A DNA stretch of 64,000 nt from Modicisalibacter sp049808615 (GCF_049808615.1 NZ_JBNCAN010000022.1:1-64000), one strand, 5' to 3'; counted from the stretch's first letter, positions 26,363 through 37,414 are shown. The notes: generated by a model from the letters alone, not told the origin. Translations and numbers: made by a program.

Positions 26363-26950
26363 ATGATTTCTCGGGACGATATGCACGTGCTGGAAAAGGC
26401 AGGTATTCCCGATATCGAGAGCCTTGCGGCGAGTGCAGCTGAATTCATTCGTGAGCACCCGGTATATGAACAGGCCAACCCGACCAATGCCTTGTCTGTA
26501 GATGAGGAGCGCCTTCTCATGGCAGGAGGCGCCGAGGGAGTTGGTGAGCCGAACCGCATGGCATCGCAGTACAATCTGCGCTCGGCGGTCGCGCAGTATG
26601 CCCAACTGGTCAAGCGTGCTTATCGCCAGAGCGAGGTCGCCACATTGCTGGGGGTCACGACCAGTCGCGTTCGGCAACGCACCGACGAAGGCTCGCTCTA
26701 TGCGCTGACCTCCGCCAATAGGCGCGTTTATCCTCGCTGGCAGTTTGACGAATCGGCCACCCTGCCCAATCTCGAGCCGGTATTGAACGCCCTCAGTGTC
26801 AGCGCTCATCCTCTCGCCGTGGAGCGCTTCTTTCTCACCCCACACCCGGACCTCGAATCGGACCTGCTGGACGCCATACTCAGCCCCCGCGACTGGTTGC
26901 TGGCAGGGCATTCCCCGGAACCGGTGATACGGATGGCCCGCGAGTTGTAG
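26363..26950 (+). CDS. Antitoxin of a RES-type toxin-antitoxin pair
   Basis: A 195-residue protein directly upstream of a RES-domain toxin. The C-terminal third (NALSVSAHPLAVERFFLTPHPDLE ... SPRDWLLAGHSPEPVIRMAREL) resembles the toxin-binding MbcA/ParS-like domain of RES antitoxins. Instead of the usual Xre helix-turn-helix, the middle has a MerR/excisionase-like segment (YRQSEVATLLGVTTSRVRQRTDEGSLYAL). It would neutralise the toxin and repress the operon. GAGGTG lies six bases before ATG 26363. Its stop codon is followed at once by the toxin ATG. Confidence 0.75.
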   Translation: MISRDDMHVLEKAGIPDIESLAASAAEFIREHPVYEQANPTNALSVDEERLLMAGGAEGVGEPNRMASQYNLRSAVAQYAQLVKRAYRQSEVATLLGVTTSRVRQRTDEGSLYALTSANRRVYPRWQFDESATLPNLEPVLNALSVSAHPLAVERFFLTPHPDLESDLLDAILSPRDWLLAGHSPEPVIRMAREL

Positions 26951-27592
26951 ATGATCAAGACCGACGAACCGTTGCCGTTGGAAGCATTGCGCGCCCTACT
27001 TCCGGTAAAGGCCACTCTGGAAAAAGGCGAGCAGGTCTATCGACTCTTCTTCGCGGGCGGTGAACATCCTACTACCTGGGACGCTTTTCGTCATTTCGGC
27101 CCCACCGCCTCGCGCTTCGATCATCACTTACCCGATCGGGACGGTGAGGCGCAGGAGCAGTCTCGGGGCATCATGTACCTGGCGACCGGGGCAGAGGCCA
27201 TTCCTACCTGTCTCGCGGAAGTATTTCAGACAGCGCGGGTCATCGATACACGATCCCGCGCACCGGTGCTGTGCTGTTTCGCCCTGCAAGCCGATGTGAC
27301 CCTCCTGGACCTGACCGGCGCTTTCGCCACCAAGCTTCGTGCCTCCACCATCGGAGGTTGCTATCGCGCTTTGGCCCGACGCTGGGCGCAACGGCTCTAC
27401 GACGCCTACCCTGACACGGACGGAATTCTCTATACCTCCTCGATGTATCCTGGTCGACCCGCCATCGCCCTGTTCGAACGGGGAACATCAGCCATCGCCA
27501 CACGTCCCCTCTTCCATCGTCAACTGCAGGACGTAGCACTCACCAGCGTCATCGAGCGAACCGCGCAGAAGATCGGTTATCTGGTAGTGTAA
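26951..27592 (+). CDS. RES-domain toxin (NAD-degrading type)
   Basis: A 213-residue RES-domain protein: YRLFFAGGEHPTTWDAFRHFG provides the conserved Arg, and GIMYLATGAEAIPTCLAEVF the Tyr and Glu of the Arg-x-Glu-Ser-type active site. Characterised RES toxins (for example MbcT) break down NAD+ in the cytoplasm and stop growth. It starts on the base after the antitoxin stop, typical of coupled toxin-antitoxin genes. Similar RES proteins have not all been shown to be toxic. Confidence 0.82.
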   Translation: MIKTDEPLPLEALRALLPVKATLEKGEQVYRLFFAGGEHPTTWDAFRHFGPTASRFDHHLPDRDGEAQEQSRGIMYLATGAEAIPTCLAEVFQTARVIDTRSRAPVLCCFALQADVTLLDLTGAFATKLRASTIGGCYRALARRWAQRLYDAYPDTDGILYTSSMYPGRPAIALFERGTSAIATRPLFHRQLQDVALTSVIERTAQKIGYLVV

Positions 27593-27594
27593 AA

Positions 27595-27927
27595 TCAGTC
27601 ACGCGGGGCCCCAAAAAAGATCACCCAGGTTCTGAAATCGTCGGAAGACTCGATGAAGCGATGCTCTACCCCCGCCGGCACGAAGAAGAAGTCGCCTTGC
27701 TCGAAATCGAAAAACTCATCTTCGAGGCAGAAAGTGCCACGACCCGAGGAAATGATATAGATCTCGTCCTGGGCATGGGGTGTTTGCGTATCAACGCCTC
27801 GCGGAGAAAACAGCTCGACGGAAACGTCGCCCCGCTCGAATAGAACCGCAAAGGGCTCGGGCAGGCTGGGAAGCAATGCAGCCGCCTCGCTTTCATCGAT
27901 AAAGTTGACGTTCTTTGTTTGTGCCAT
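27595..27927 (-). CDS. Small cupin-domain protein
   Basis: A 110-residue single-domain cupin. HAQDEIYIISSGRGTFCLEDE is the first metal-binding motif (His, Glu) and GDFFFVPAGVEHRFIESS the second (His). A metal-dependent enzyme or a small-molecule-binding protein is expected; the substrate is unknown. The ATG at 27927 is preferred over a GTG three codons upstream because of spacing to GAGG. It converges with the RES toxin gene, two bases apart. Confidence 0.82.
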   Translation of the reverse strand: MAQTKNVNFIDESEAAALLPSLPEPFAVLFERGDVSVELFSPRGVDTQTPHAQDEIYIISSGRGTFCLEDEFFDFEQGDFFFVPAGVEHRFIESSDDFRTWVIFFGAPRD

Positions 27928-28024
27928 AGCCTGCACGCCTCGTTATTGTTGACGGTCGAGAGTAGAGTTCTTTAGTGGACTTTATTCGCCATGACGAAAC
28001 AAACAAGCGCATGAAGGTATTGCC

Positions 28025-28666
28025 ATGATCGATTTAGGCTACTGGTCCGTATTCCTCGGCGCGGCGATCGTGCTCAATATCTCGCCGGGGCCAGATCTGA
28101 TCTACATCCTGTCGCGCACCATCGCCAATGGCCGCCGGATCGGCATTGCCTCATCATTAGGCGTATGCTCCGGCGCCTTCGTGCATGTAGTGGCCGCCGC
28201 CGCGGGTATATCGGCAATCCTGATGACCTCTGCCGTAGCCTTTATGGTCGTGAAGTACATCGGTGGCGCCTACTTGATCTATCTCGGCATCCAGGCATTG
28301 CGCTCCAGCGGGGCGAGCTTCGATGCTGCCCGCGTAAGTAAAAAACCAGTCACCGCCTGGAGAGCCTACAAGCAAGGGGTCATGATCGATGTACTCAACC
28401 CCAAAGTCGCCATCTTTTTCATGGCCTTTCTGCCGCAGTTCGTGCGTGCCGATGCAGGGCCGGTGGCGCTACAGCTCATCCTGCTGGGGCTCGCGGTCAA
28501 TATCATTGCCGTGATCATCGAGTGTTCGATCGTATTGCTGGCGGCACGCACTACCACCTTTTTCCGCAACAGCTCGAGACTGAGCAAGTGGCTCGATCGG
28601 GTGCTGGGGACCGTGCTGGTGGCATTGGGCGTGCGTCTTGCACTATCGGAGCGTGTTGCGACCTGA
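28025..28666 (+). CDS. LysE/RhtB-family amino-acid exporter
   Basis: A 213-residue inner-membrane protein with about six membrane helices and the LysE/RhtB signature near the N-terminus (LNISPGPDLIYILSRTIANGR) and GVMIDVLNPKVAIFFMAFLPQFV in the middle. The family exports amino acids such as threonine, homoserine or lysine. The substrate cannot be told. AAGGT lies seven bases before ATG 28025. Confidence 0.88.
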   Translation: MIDLGYWSVFLGAAIVLNISPGPDLIYILSRTIANGRRIGIASSLGVCSGAFVHVVAAAAGISAILMTSAVAFMVVKYIGGAYLIYLGIQALRSSGASFDAARVSKKPVTAWRAYKQGVMIDVLNPKVAIFFMAFLPQFVRADAGPVALQLILLGLAVNIIAVIIECSIVLLAARTTTFFRNSSRLSKWLDRVLGTVLVALGVRLALSERVAT

Positions 28667-28670
28667 ATGC

Positions 28671-29186
28671 TCATTCATCGGCGAGCGTCCTGGCATAACA
28701 TAGCTCCCAGAGTGACTGTCCGTTCAGAAAGAACTTTTGCGGCGTTTCCGATTGGCAGACAAACCCCATGGCTCGATAGAAGCCAATGGCCTGCGCATTA
28801 TCCGCCAGCACCCAGAGTCGCACTGTCTTGAATCCTTGCGCTATCAGATATTCTCGAGCCTGGCACCATAGCTGACGCCTCGCGCCCTTGGACCAGCAGG
28901 CTGGTTTGACATAGAGGGACCAGATTTCGCCCTCATCATCTTTCGCTCCTTCATCGCGGCATGGGCCGAAAGCAATCCAACCCACAATTTCATCTTCAAT
29001 CCGGGCAACCAGTAGCTGAGGAGTTCCGCCAATGATTGCCTTACGCCATACCGAAGCCTTCTCCTCAATCGAGAGAGTGTCAAGATAGTCGGTGGAGACG
29101 ATGGATCGATAAGCCGCGCGCCAAGCTTCTATATGAATATCAGCAATCGCTCGGGCATCCTCGATGGTCGCAGGTTCAATCTGCAT
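28671..29186 (-). CDS. GNAT-family N-acetyltransferase
   Basis: A 171-residue acetyltransferase with the GNAT fold: ATIEDARAIADIHIEAWRAAY at the N-terminus and the acetyl-CoA loop region WSKGARRQLWCQAREYLIAQG, followed by VLADNAQAIGFYRAMGF. The acceptor is unknown. It converges with the LysE-type exporter gene with four bases between them. Confidence 0.82.
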   Translation of the reverse strand: MQIEPATIEDARAIADIHIEAWRAAYRSIVSTDYLDTLSIEEKASVWRKAIIGGTPQLLVARIEDEIVGWIAFGPCRDEGAKDDEGEIWSLYVKPACWSKGARRQLWCQAREYLIAQGFKTVRLWVLADNAQAIGFYRAMGFVCQSETPQKFFLNGQSLWELCYARTLADE

Positions 29187-29302
29187 GGAGTTTGCTTCGC
29201 CAAGTCAAAGAGATAGTTAAAAGTAATCTCGACGCAGACAAGCGCGCCGTCCAGCGTTAGGCTACTAGGATCATTCACGCCAGTATCTTAAAGGACGTCA
29301 TC

Positions 29303-29509
29303 ATGAACGAGGAAACCTTCAACCTCAGCATCCGCAAGTTTCTAAAGAAAGTCGGTATAGGCTCTCAGCGCGAGATCGAGCAGGCGGTGGGCAAGGCCAT
29401 CGAGGAAGGACGCTTGAAGGGTAACGAGAGCTTGCCCGCCCGCATGACGCTGGAAGTCGGCGATCTCAACCTCAAGATCGATTTCGAAGGGAGCGTCGAA
29501 CTCGAGTAA
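29303..29509 (+). CDS. Conserved 68-residue protein of the DUF6494 type
   Basis: A small soluble protein (MNEETFNLSIRKFLKKVGIGSQREIEQAVGKAIEEGRL...) that resembles a conserved family in proteobacteria named DUF6494; its function is unknown. AAGGA lies eight bases before the ATG. A hairpin with a T-rich tail follows. Confidence 0.78.
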   Translation: MNEETFNLSIRKFLKKVGIGSQREIEQAVGKAIEEGRLKGNESLPARMTLEVGDLNLKIDFEGSVELE

Positions 29510-29545
29510 TCGAAACGCGGTAAGCTAACGTCGTCTCCATGTCCA

Positions 29546-29580
29546 CGCCATGGCAAGCTCCTGTCATGGCGCTCTTTTCG
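29546..29580 (+). terminator. Terminator-like hairpin after the DUF6494 gene
   Basis: CGCCATG and CATGGCG pair around a 12-base loop, followed by CTCTTTTCG. It is a moderate stem with a short T-run. Confidence 0.55.
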
Positions 29581-29605
29581 TTTCATCACGCCGCTACAGG
29601 TTGCC

Positions 29606-31498
<1,893 letters not shown>

Positions 31499-31555
31499 CT
31501 ATCCGTGATAAGGCGCCACGGGTTGGTCGCCCTCTGCACAGGACAAGGACACTGC

Positions 31556-32482
31556 ATGTCATCGGTCATTTCCGTCTCGCATCTTTCCAAGACCTACGCT
31601 TCGGGTTTCAAGGCCCTCAAGCAGATCGATCTGGAGATTCATCGTGGCGAGATATTCGCCCTGCTCGGCCCCAACGGCGCCGGCAAGACGACCCTGATCA
31701 GCATCATCTGCGGGCTGGTCAATCCAAGCGAAGGCACGGTACTGGCCAATGGCCACGATATCGTCAAGGAGTATCGCATGGCCCGCTCCCAGATCGGTCT
31801 GGTACCCCAGGAGCTGACCACGGACGCCTTCGAGACGGTATGGAACACGGTGAGTTTCAGCCGCGGTCTGTTCGGCAAGGCGGAGAGCCCCGAGCATATC
31901 GAAAAGGTGCTCAAGGATCTGGCGCTGTGGGAAAAACGCGACGACAAGCTGATTACCCTCTCCGGCGGCATGAAACGCCGGGTACTGATCGCCAAGGCGC
32001 TCTCTCATGAGCCGCAGATCCTGTTTCTCGATGAACCTACCGCCGGTGTGGATGTGGAACTGCGCCGGGACATGTGGGAGGTGGTGCGTGGGCTTCGCGC
32101 CAATGGCGTGACCATCATTCTGACCACCCATTACATCGAGGAAGCCGAAGAGATGGCGGATCGCATCGGCGTGATCAGCAATGGCGAGATCATTCTGGTG
32201 GAAGAGAAGACTGCTCTCATGCAGAAGCTCGGCCGCAAGCAACTGACGCTGCAATTACAGGAACCGCTCGAGACCATTCCGGGCAACCTGAACGGCCACG
32301 ATCTGGAACTTGCTGCGGACGGTCATGAACTGGTCTACACCTACGACTCTCAGCAAGATCGTACCGGCATTCCCGGCCTGCTCGGTGAACTCAATGCGGC
32401 GGGCATCCACTTCAAGGACCTGCATACCAATCAAAGCACGCTGGAAGAAATCTTCGTCAGTCTGGTGAGGGAGCGTCAATGA
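31556..32482 (+). CDS. yadG: ABC-2 transporter ATPase, YadG family
   Basis: A 308-residue ABC ATPase: Walker A GPNGAGKTT, signature LSGGMKRRVLIAK and Walker B LFLDEPTAGVD. The long C-terminal extension after the ATPase core is typical of YadG. ATG 31556 is chosen because AAGGA is seven bases upstream. It overlaps the permease gene by four bases (ATGA), so the two are translationally coupled. The substrate of YadGH is not known. Confidence 0.88.
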   Translation: MSSVISVSHLSKTYASGFKALKQIDLEIHRGEIFALLGPNGAGKTTLISIICGLVNPSEGTVLANGHDIVKEYRMARSQIGLVPQELTTDAFETVWNTVSFSRGLFGKAESPEHIEKVLKDLALWEKRDDKLITLSGGMKRRVLIAKALSHEPQILFLDEPTAGVDVELRRDMWEVVRGLRANGVTIILTTHYIEEAEEMADRIGVISNGEIILVEEKTALMQKLGRKQLTLQLQEPLETIPGNLNGHDLELAADGHELVYTYDSQQDRTGIPGLLGELNAAGIHFKDLHTNQSTLEEIFVSLVRERQ

Positions 32483-33240
32483 ACATTCAAGCCGTGCGAT
32501 CCATCTATCGTTTCGAGATGGCCCGGGCCCGACGCACCCTGCTGCAAAGCGTGGTGTCGCCGGTGATTTCCACCTCGCTCTATTTCGTGGTCTTCGGTGC
32601 CGCCATCGGCTCGCGCATCACCGAGGTCGAGGGGGTCAGCTATGGCGCCTTCATCGTGCCCGGGCTGATCATGCTGATGCTGCTGACCCAGAGTGTGTCC
32701 AACGCCTCGTTTTCGATCTTTTTTCCCAAGTTCTCGGGAACGATCTATGAGCTGCTGTCGGCACCGGTCTCCTACTTCGAAATCGTGCTTGGCTATGTCG
32801 GAGCCGCTGCCACCAAGACCATCGTGCTGGGTTTGATCATTCTGGCCACGGCCAGCCTGTTTGTGCCGCTGCGCATCGAGCATCCCTTCTGGATGCTGCT
32901 GTTCCTGGTGCTCACGGCGCTAACCTTCAGCCTGCTCGGATTCATCATCGGTATCTGGGCGGATACCTTCGAGAAACTGCAACTCGTGCCGCTATTGATC
33001 ATCACCCCGCTGACCTTTTTGGGTGGCAGTTTCTATTCAGTCAACATGCTGCCGCCGATCTGGCAGACCATCACCCTGTTCAACCCGGTAGTCTATCTGG
33101 TCAGCGGCTTTCGCTGGAGCTTCTACGGCATCAGCGACGTCAGTCTGGGCGCGAGCGTGGCCATGATCGTGCTGTTCCTGGGCCTGTGCCTCGGCGTGGT
33201 GGCCTGGATATTCAAGACCGGGTATCGGATCAAGCCTTAG
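32479..33240 (+). CDS. yadH: ABC-2 transporter permease, YadH family
   Basis: A 253-residue inner-membrane protein with six predicted helices and the ABC-2 signature region (TPLTFLGGSFYSVNMLPPIWQTITLFNPVVYLVSGFRW). It pairs with the YadG-like ATPase through an ATGA overlap. Its last 11 bases overlap the end of the convergent sensor kinase gene. Confidence 0.88.
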   Translation: MNIQAVRSIYRFEMARARRTLLQSVVSPVISTSLYFVVFGAAIGSRITEVEGVSYGAFIVPGLIMLMLLTQSVSNASFSIFFPKFSGTIYELLSAPVSYFEIVLGYVGAAATKTIVLGLIILATASLFVPLRIEHPFWMLLFLVLTALTFSLLGFIIGIWADTFEKLQLVPLLIITPLTFLGGSFYSVNMLPPIWQTITLFNPVVYLVSGFRWSFYGISDVSLGASVAMIVLFLGLCLGVVAWIFKTGYRIKP

Positions 33241-34558
33241 AAACTGGAATAGATAATGGCATGATCAGCCTGATCACCAGCCCACCCGAGGTGCTATTGG
33301 CTGCCTCGGCGCTCCCTCCATGAGCCGCGAGAATATCCTTGGCGATGGCGAGCCCTAGCCCCCAGCCTTTGCCGCCCCGGGCCTGATCCGAGCGGAAGAA
33401 GGGCTCGAACAGCTTGTTCAGGTCCTCATCCGGCACACCGGGGCCTTCGTCGCGAATCTCACAAAGCAGCCGTTGTTCTTCCAGGGTCACCTTGATATGG
33501 ATCTCTGACCCTGAGGGTGAGTGATCCATGGCGTTTTGCAACACGTTATCCAGGGCGCGATGGATCAGATCGGCGTCACCGAGAATCGTCGCCTCGTCTG
33601 CATGCTCCTTTACGCTCAACTGGCAATCTACGCCACGCTGGGCGGCGTAATCCTTCGCGCCATCCAATACCTTCTCCAGCACGCCGACAAAACGCAGCGA
33701 TTGCCGCTCGATTGTTCCGCCCTTCTCGCTCACCCTATACAGCGTGAGAAGCTGGGCGGTCATTGCCTCCAATCGTTCGTTCTGGCGCAGGATGGTCGCC
33801 ATCAACTCCGGTTCCTGTCCGCCGTCCACGGCCAGCTCGATGGCCACGCGTTGGCGCGCCAGGGGTGTGCGCAAATCGTGGGAAACATCACGCAGGAGCT
33901 GATGCTGGCGGGTCAGCAGCGTGTCCAGGCGCGCCGTCATGGCGTTGAAAGCGCTTGCCAGAGCACCGATCTCGTCACGCCGATCGACGACGGAGGCGCT
34001 CACCCGCAGCGAGGTATCGCCCTCGGCAATGGCGCGAGCGGTGGTTTCCACCTGGCGCAGCGGCCGGCTGATGTGACGAGCAATCCACCAGCAGGCGAAG
34101 GTAATCAAGCCAAACGTCAGGCCCAATTCAAGCGAACGAAACCAGCGAGGATCGAGCCAGCCCTGGCCACGCCCACCGCGCGGCCAGGCCAATAACTGAT
34201 ATCCTTGGGGCGCGGCGATCACCGCCGGGCGCTGAGGATAGCCCTCTCGACGACTGCGTGGGCGACTCCTCGGACCGATGCCTTCAGTTTCGTCTCCTTC
34301 CAGCAGAATCAGCTGCAGTTGCAAACGCTGACCTTCCCGGTGGAGAAACCGCCGAGCCGCACGACGCTGGTTCGAGGTTTCCAATTCGACTGCTTGCTGG
34401 GCAAGACGCACGAGGTCTTCGCGCTGTTCGAGCTGGACACGCTCCCTTCGAGCCAACTCGTGCAGCGCCATGTTGCTGGCAAACACGGCGACGATCATGG
34501 CGATCCAGATCAGCAGGAAGATACGCCAGAACAGCGGCCAACTCAGACGACGCTTCAT
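33230..34558 (-). CDS. cpxA: Envelope-stress sensor histidine kinase, CpxA-like
   Basis: A 442-residue membrane kinase: helix 1 (about 10-29), a 110-residue periplasmic domain, helix 2 (about 141-160), HAMP, then the phosphoacceptor His (residue 227) in RDVSHDLRTPLAR and the ATPase boxes NVLQNAMDHS and GKGWGLGLAIAKDIL. It overlaps the response-regulator gene by four bases. The order with a divergent CpxP/Spy gene is that of cpxRA/cpxP. The CpxA call is by arrangement and architecture; another OmpR-type kinase (for example RstB) is possible. Confidence 0.78.
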   Translation of the reverse strand: MKRRLSWPLFWRIFLLIWIAMIVAVFASNMALHELARRERVQLEQREDLVRLAQQAVELETSNQRRAARRFLHREGQRLQLQLILLEGDETEGIGPRSRPRSRREGYPQRPAVIAAPQGYQLLAWPRGGRGQGWLDPRWFRSLELGLTFGLITFACWWIARHISRPLRQVETTARAIAEGDTSLRVSASVVDRRDEIGALASAFNAMTARLDTLLTRQHQLLRDVSHDLRTPLARQRVAIELAVDGGQEPELMATILRQNERLEAMTAQLLTLYRVSEKGGTIERQSLRFVGVLEKVLDGAKDYAAQRGVDCQLSVKEHADEATILGDADLIHRALDNVLQNAMDHSPSGSEIHIKVTLEEQRLLCEIRDEGPGVPDEDLNKLFEPFFRSDQARGGKGWGLGLAIAKDILAAHGGSAEAANSTSGGLVIRLIMPLSIPVSKA

Positions 34559-35241
34559 GCCGGGCTCCGGTAGCTGTAGCCCAGGCCACGCACCGTCTCG
34601 ATACGGGATTCTTCCCCACCGTCCAGCTTGCGCCGCAGGTTGCTGACGTGCATGTCCAGGGTGCGATCATGCGGCGTCAATCGCCGGCCCAGGGCCCACT
34701 GCATCAGATCGGTCTTGCGCACCACCGACCCGATCCGGCTCAGCAGCACCTGGAGAATCTCATATTCAGTGGCGGTCAGGTCCAGCGGCTGCCCGTTCTG
34801 GAATACCCGACGCTGATCCGGTTCAACACGCAGATCGCCAATGGTCTGGGCGCCATCGATATCGGTTTCCCGATCCCAGGCAACGCGTCGCAAGATGGCC
34901 TGAATGCGCGCAACCAGCTCCCGCGGATTGCAGGGCTTGGGAATATAGTCGTCGGCGCCGACCTCGAAACCGACAATGCGATCGGTTTCCTCGCCACGCG
35001 CAGTGAGCAGGATCACCGGCAGGCGCGTTCTGACGCGCAGGCGGCGCAGTACTTCCAGACCGTTGATATCCGGCAGCATGATATCCAGCACCACCAGATC
35101 GACGAAGTCATCCTGGGCAATTGCCAGTCCCTCGAGACCATTGGCTGCCTCTCGCACGTCCAGTCCTTGCCCGCTCAGATAGCGCGCCAGCAGACTACGT
35201 AGTTCGTCGTCGTCCTCGATGAGTAAGATGCGGCTCTGCAC
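34555..35241 (-). CDS. cpxR: OmpR-family response regulator, CpxR-like
   Basis: A 228-residue response regulator: a receiver domain with acidic residues in LLIEDDDELR and the phosphoacceptor Asp in DLVVLDIMLPDING, the conserved Lys in IPKPCNPRELVARI, and an OmpR/PhoB-type winged helix with LMQWALGRRLTPHDRTLDMHVSNLRRKL. It overlaps the kinase gene (ATGA). A direct repeat of GTAAA in its own promoter region fits a CpxR binding site, which supports the name. Confidence 0.82.
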   Translation of the reverse strand: MQSRILLIEDDDELRSLLARYLSGQGLDVREAANGLEGLAIAQDDFVDLVVLDIMLPDINGLEVLRRLRVRTRLPVILLTARGEETDRIVGFEVGADDYIPKPCNPRELVARIQAILRRVAWDRETDIDGAQTIGDLRVEPDQRRVFQNGQPLDLTATEYEILQVLLSRIGSVVRKTDLMQWALGRRLTPHDRTLDMHVSNLRRKLDGGEESRIETVRGLGYSYRSPA

Positions 35242-35319
35242 TCGTTGTTCTCCGCTTGAGGCTCGTCTCGATTGTTCTGCCTAGATTGTATCCTGCTGCA
35301 TCAGTGCCATTCTCCGCCT

Positions 35320-35335
35320 TTACTCAATCTTTACA
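35320..35335 (-). promoter_or_regulatory. CpxR box between cpxR and the CpxP-like gene
   Basis: On the minus strand GTAAA, six bases, GTAAA. This matches the CpxR recognition pattern (two GTAAA half-sites 4-8 bases apart). It lies in the 185-base divergent region, about 80 bases from the cpxR start and 90 from the cpxP-like start, able to serve both. Confidence 0.7.
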
Positions 35336-35426
35336 TCGTCCTGACGGCACCTGACATCCCGAGCGGTACGCTGTAACCAATCCAGAGCGATCGCCCTGGC
35401 CCACAGTGAACCACGAGGAGAGCATC

Positions 35427-36014
35427 ATGAAATTTCCAACTTCAAGCAAGTTGATCCTGCCCCTGGCCATTGCCGCCACACTAAGCGCTAGCCCGCTGGC
35501 GTTGGCCTGGTCCGGCGGCGGCTACAACGGTGGTGGCGACGGTTACGGCAAGCAATCCCAGCGCAACTGCCAGCACGGCAAGCAGTCCGGCATGATGCGC
35601 GGCTCCCAAGGCAAGATGAGCCAGCACCGCTTCGAGCACATGGCCATGCGCCTTGGCCTAAGCGAAGACCAGCGCGATGCGATGCGCGATATCTTTGACG
35701 AAAAGCGCGAGGAGCGCCGTGACCAGCGCCAGCAGAAACAAGACCAGGACCGTCCACAGCTGTTCAGCGGCGACCCGACCAGCAGTGACTACCAGGCGAG
35801 GGTCGAAGAGGCTGCGGACAGGGCTGCCGAAATGGCCCGCCAGCGGGTTCAGTCCCGTGCGGATACATACAGCGCCCTCTATGAGGTGCTAGATGAAGAA
35901 CAGCGTGACATCTGGGCCAAGATGCAATCCGAGCGTCAGGAAATGAAAGCCGAGCGCCGGGAGATGAAGGCCGAGCGCATGGAGCAGCGCAGGGATGGGG
36001 ATCGCCGTAACTGA
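35427..36014 (+). CDS. cpxP: Periplasmic CpxP/Spy-family protein
   Basis: A 195-residue secreted protein: a signal peptide (MKFPTSSKLILPLAIAATL... ending LALA) and a helical region with two LTxxQ-type motifs, LGLSEDQRDAM and LDEEQRDIW. The first half has a Gly-rich stretch and the C-terminus is very rich in Arg, Glu and Met. CpxP binds the CpxA sensor and damps the response; Spy is a periplasmic chaperone. The divergent location from cpxRA favours CpxP. GAGGAG lies six bases before ATG 35427. Confidence 0.85.
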   Translation: MKFPTSSKLILPLAIAATLSASPLALAWSGGGYNGGGDGYGKQSQRNCQHGKQSGMMRGSQGKMSQHRFEHMAMRLGLSEDQRDAMRDIFDEKREERRDQRQQKQDQDRPQLFSGDPTSSDYQARVEEAADRAAEMARQRVQSRADTYSALYEVLDEEQRDIWAKMQSERQEMKAERREMKAERMEQRRDGDRRN

Positions 36015-36115
36015 TCCTGAACCGGCCGGGGGCGAATTCGTGTCGGTCCCCGGCCACCGTCTCGACTCATCGCAACGAGACAGAGGGTCATGAAACCTAT
36101 CAAGTGGGTATTCGT

Positions 36116-37414
36116 CTAGTACATCCGTGTGCTTGCCATGACGCTCTGCGCTTCCCGTCGCCGCTGGGCGCGCCCCAGCACAAAGCCGGTACCGGCCCAG
36201 GTCAGGGCAATCCCGGCGCCGATGAACATGGCAAGCCCCGGCAGTTCGGCAAGCAGATCCAGCGCGCGCTTGAGCCAACCGCTGATGGCGTCGCCGCCAC
36301 GATAGATAACGGTGTCGATGAAGTTCTTGGCTTTGAATTTCTGCTGCGGCGACACCACCGTGTAGAGCATTTCCCGCCCCGGCCGCACCAGGGCGTACTC
36401 GCCGAACCGGCGTGCCACCATGATCACCACGAATACGGCGAAGGTAGGCGCCAGAGCCAACCATATGAAACCGCCGGCAATCACCAGCGGCACCGCCACC
36501 AGCAGCACGCCGATGCCCAGGCGTTGGGCAATACGGCCGGTAAGAAAGGCTTGCGTGAAAATCGCCAGGGCCTGTACTGCCATATCGATCAGACCGAATA
36601 CCTGGGTCTGCTGGACGGGGTCAGGGAAGCGCTGCGCCACCAGTTCGGCCTGCTCGAAATAGAGAAAGGTGCTGACGCTGGCCAACAGGACCACGAACAG
36701 GGCAATACCCATCAAGAAAGGGGTGCGCGCCACTTCCACGGCGCCATCGAAGGGGTTGCCCCCCAGGCTGACATGGCGCTCCTCCTCTGCGGGCCGTTCA
36801 TCCTGGGCCAGCGGGTGTCTGTCACGCCAGCGGTAGAGCCACATGGCGGCACCGACACTGCCCGCCAGCAACAGGGCCGCCAACGTCAGCAGACCGCTAT
36901 GCTGTAGAGGCGCGACCAGCAAGATCCCGGCGCTGGGCCCCACCAGACCACCAAGGCTTGCGCCCCCTGCCATCATGCCAAACAGGCGCTTGGCCTGTGC
37001 CGTGGAAAAGACATCCGCGAGCACGCTCCATGCCAGGGAAATCGCCACCAGATTGAACACGGATAGCCAGATATAGAAGGCGCGCGCCAGCCAGGGATTG
37101 TCCGGCTGCCCCAGAAACAACGCCGCGAACAGCAGCAGGTTGAGGATAAAGAAGCCGTAGGCGTAGGGCAGGATACGTCGTCGGGCCACCCGGGATGCCA
37201 GCCAGCCAAAAAGCGGCAGTACCAATAGCGTGGACACGAAGGTGCCGGTGAACAGCCATTGCAGGTTATCCACGCCACCCGCCACGCCCATGGTTTCGCG
37301 TACCGGCCGGAGCATGAAATAGCCGGTGAACAATAGAAAGAACAGGGTCAGGCCGGCCAACACCGGCGGGGTTTCTCCTGGGCGTAAATTGAACAGGCGC
37401 GTCAAGAAGCCCAT
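36116..37414 (-). CDS. MFS-type transporter resembling nucleotide translocases
   Basis: A 432-residue membrane protein with about 12 helices. The N-terminus (ETPPVLAGLTLFFLLFTGYFMLRPVRETMG) and the segment after it resemble the ATP/ADP-antiporter-like branch of the MFS present in free-living proteobacteria. There is no evidence that such homologues move nucleotides. It starts five bases after the aldo-keto reductase stop on the same strand (37419), so the two are probably cotranscribed. The substrate is unknown. Confidence 0.78.
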   Translation of the reverse strand: MGFLTRLFNLRPGETPPVLAGLTLFFLLFTGYFMLRPVRETMGVAGGVDNLQWLFTGTFVSTLLVLPLFGWLASRVARRRILPYAYGFFILNLLLFAALFLGQPDNPWLARAFYIWLSVFNLVAISLAWSVLADVFSTAQAKRLFGMMAGGASLGGLVGPSAGILLVAPLQHSGLLTLAALLLAGSVGAAMWLYRWRDRHPLAQDERPAEEERHVSLGGNPFDGAVEVARTPFLMGIALFVVLLASVSTFLYFEQAELVAQRFPDPVQQTQVFGLIDMAVQALAIFTQAFLTGRIAQRLGIGVLLVAVPLVIAGGFIWLALAPTFAVFVVIMVARRFGEYALVRPGREMLYTVVSPQQKFKAKNFIDTVIYRGGDAISGWLKRALDLLAELPGLAMFIGAGIALTWAGTGFVLGRAQRRREAQSVMASTRMY

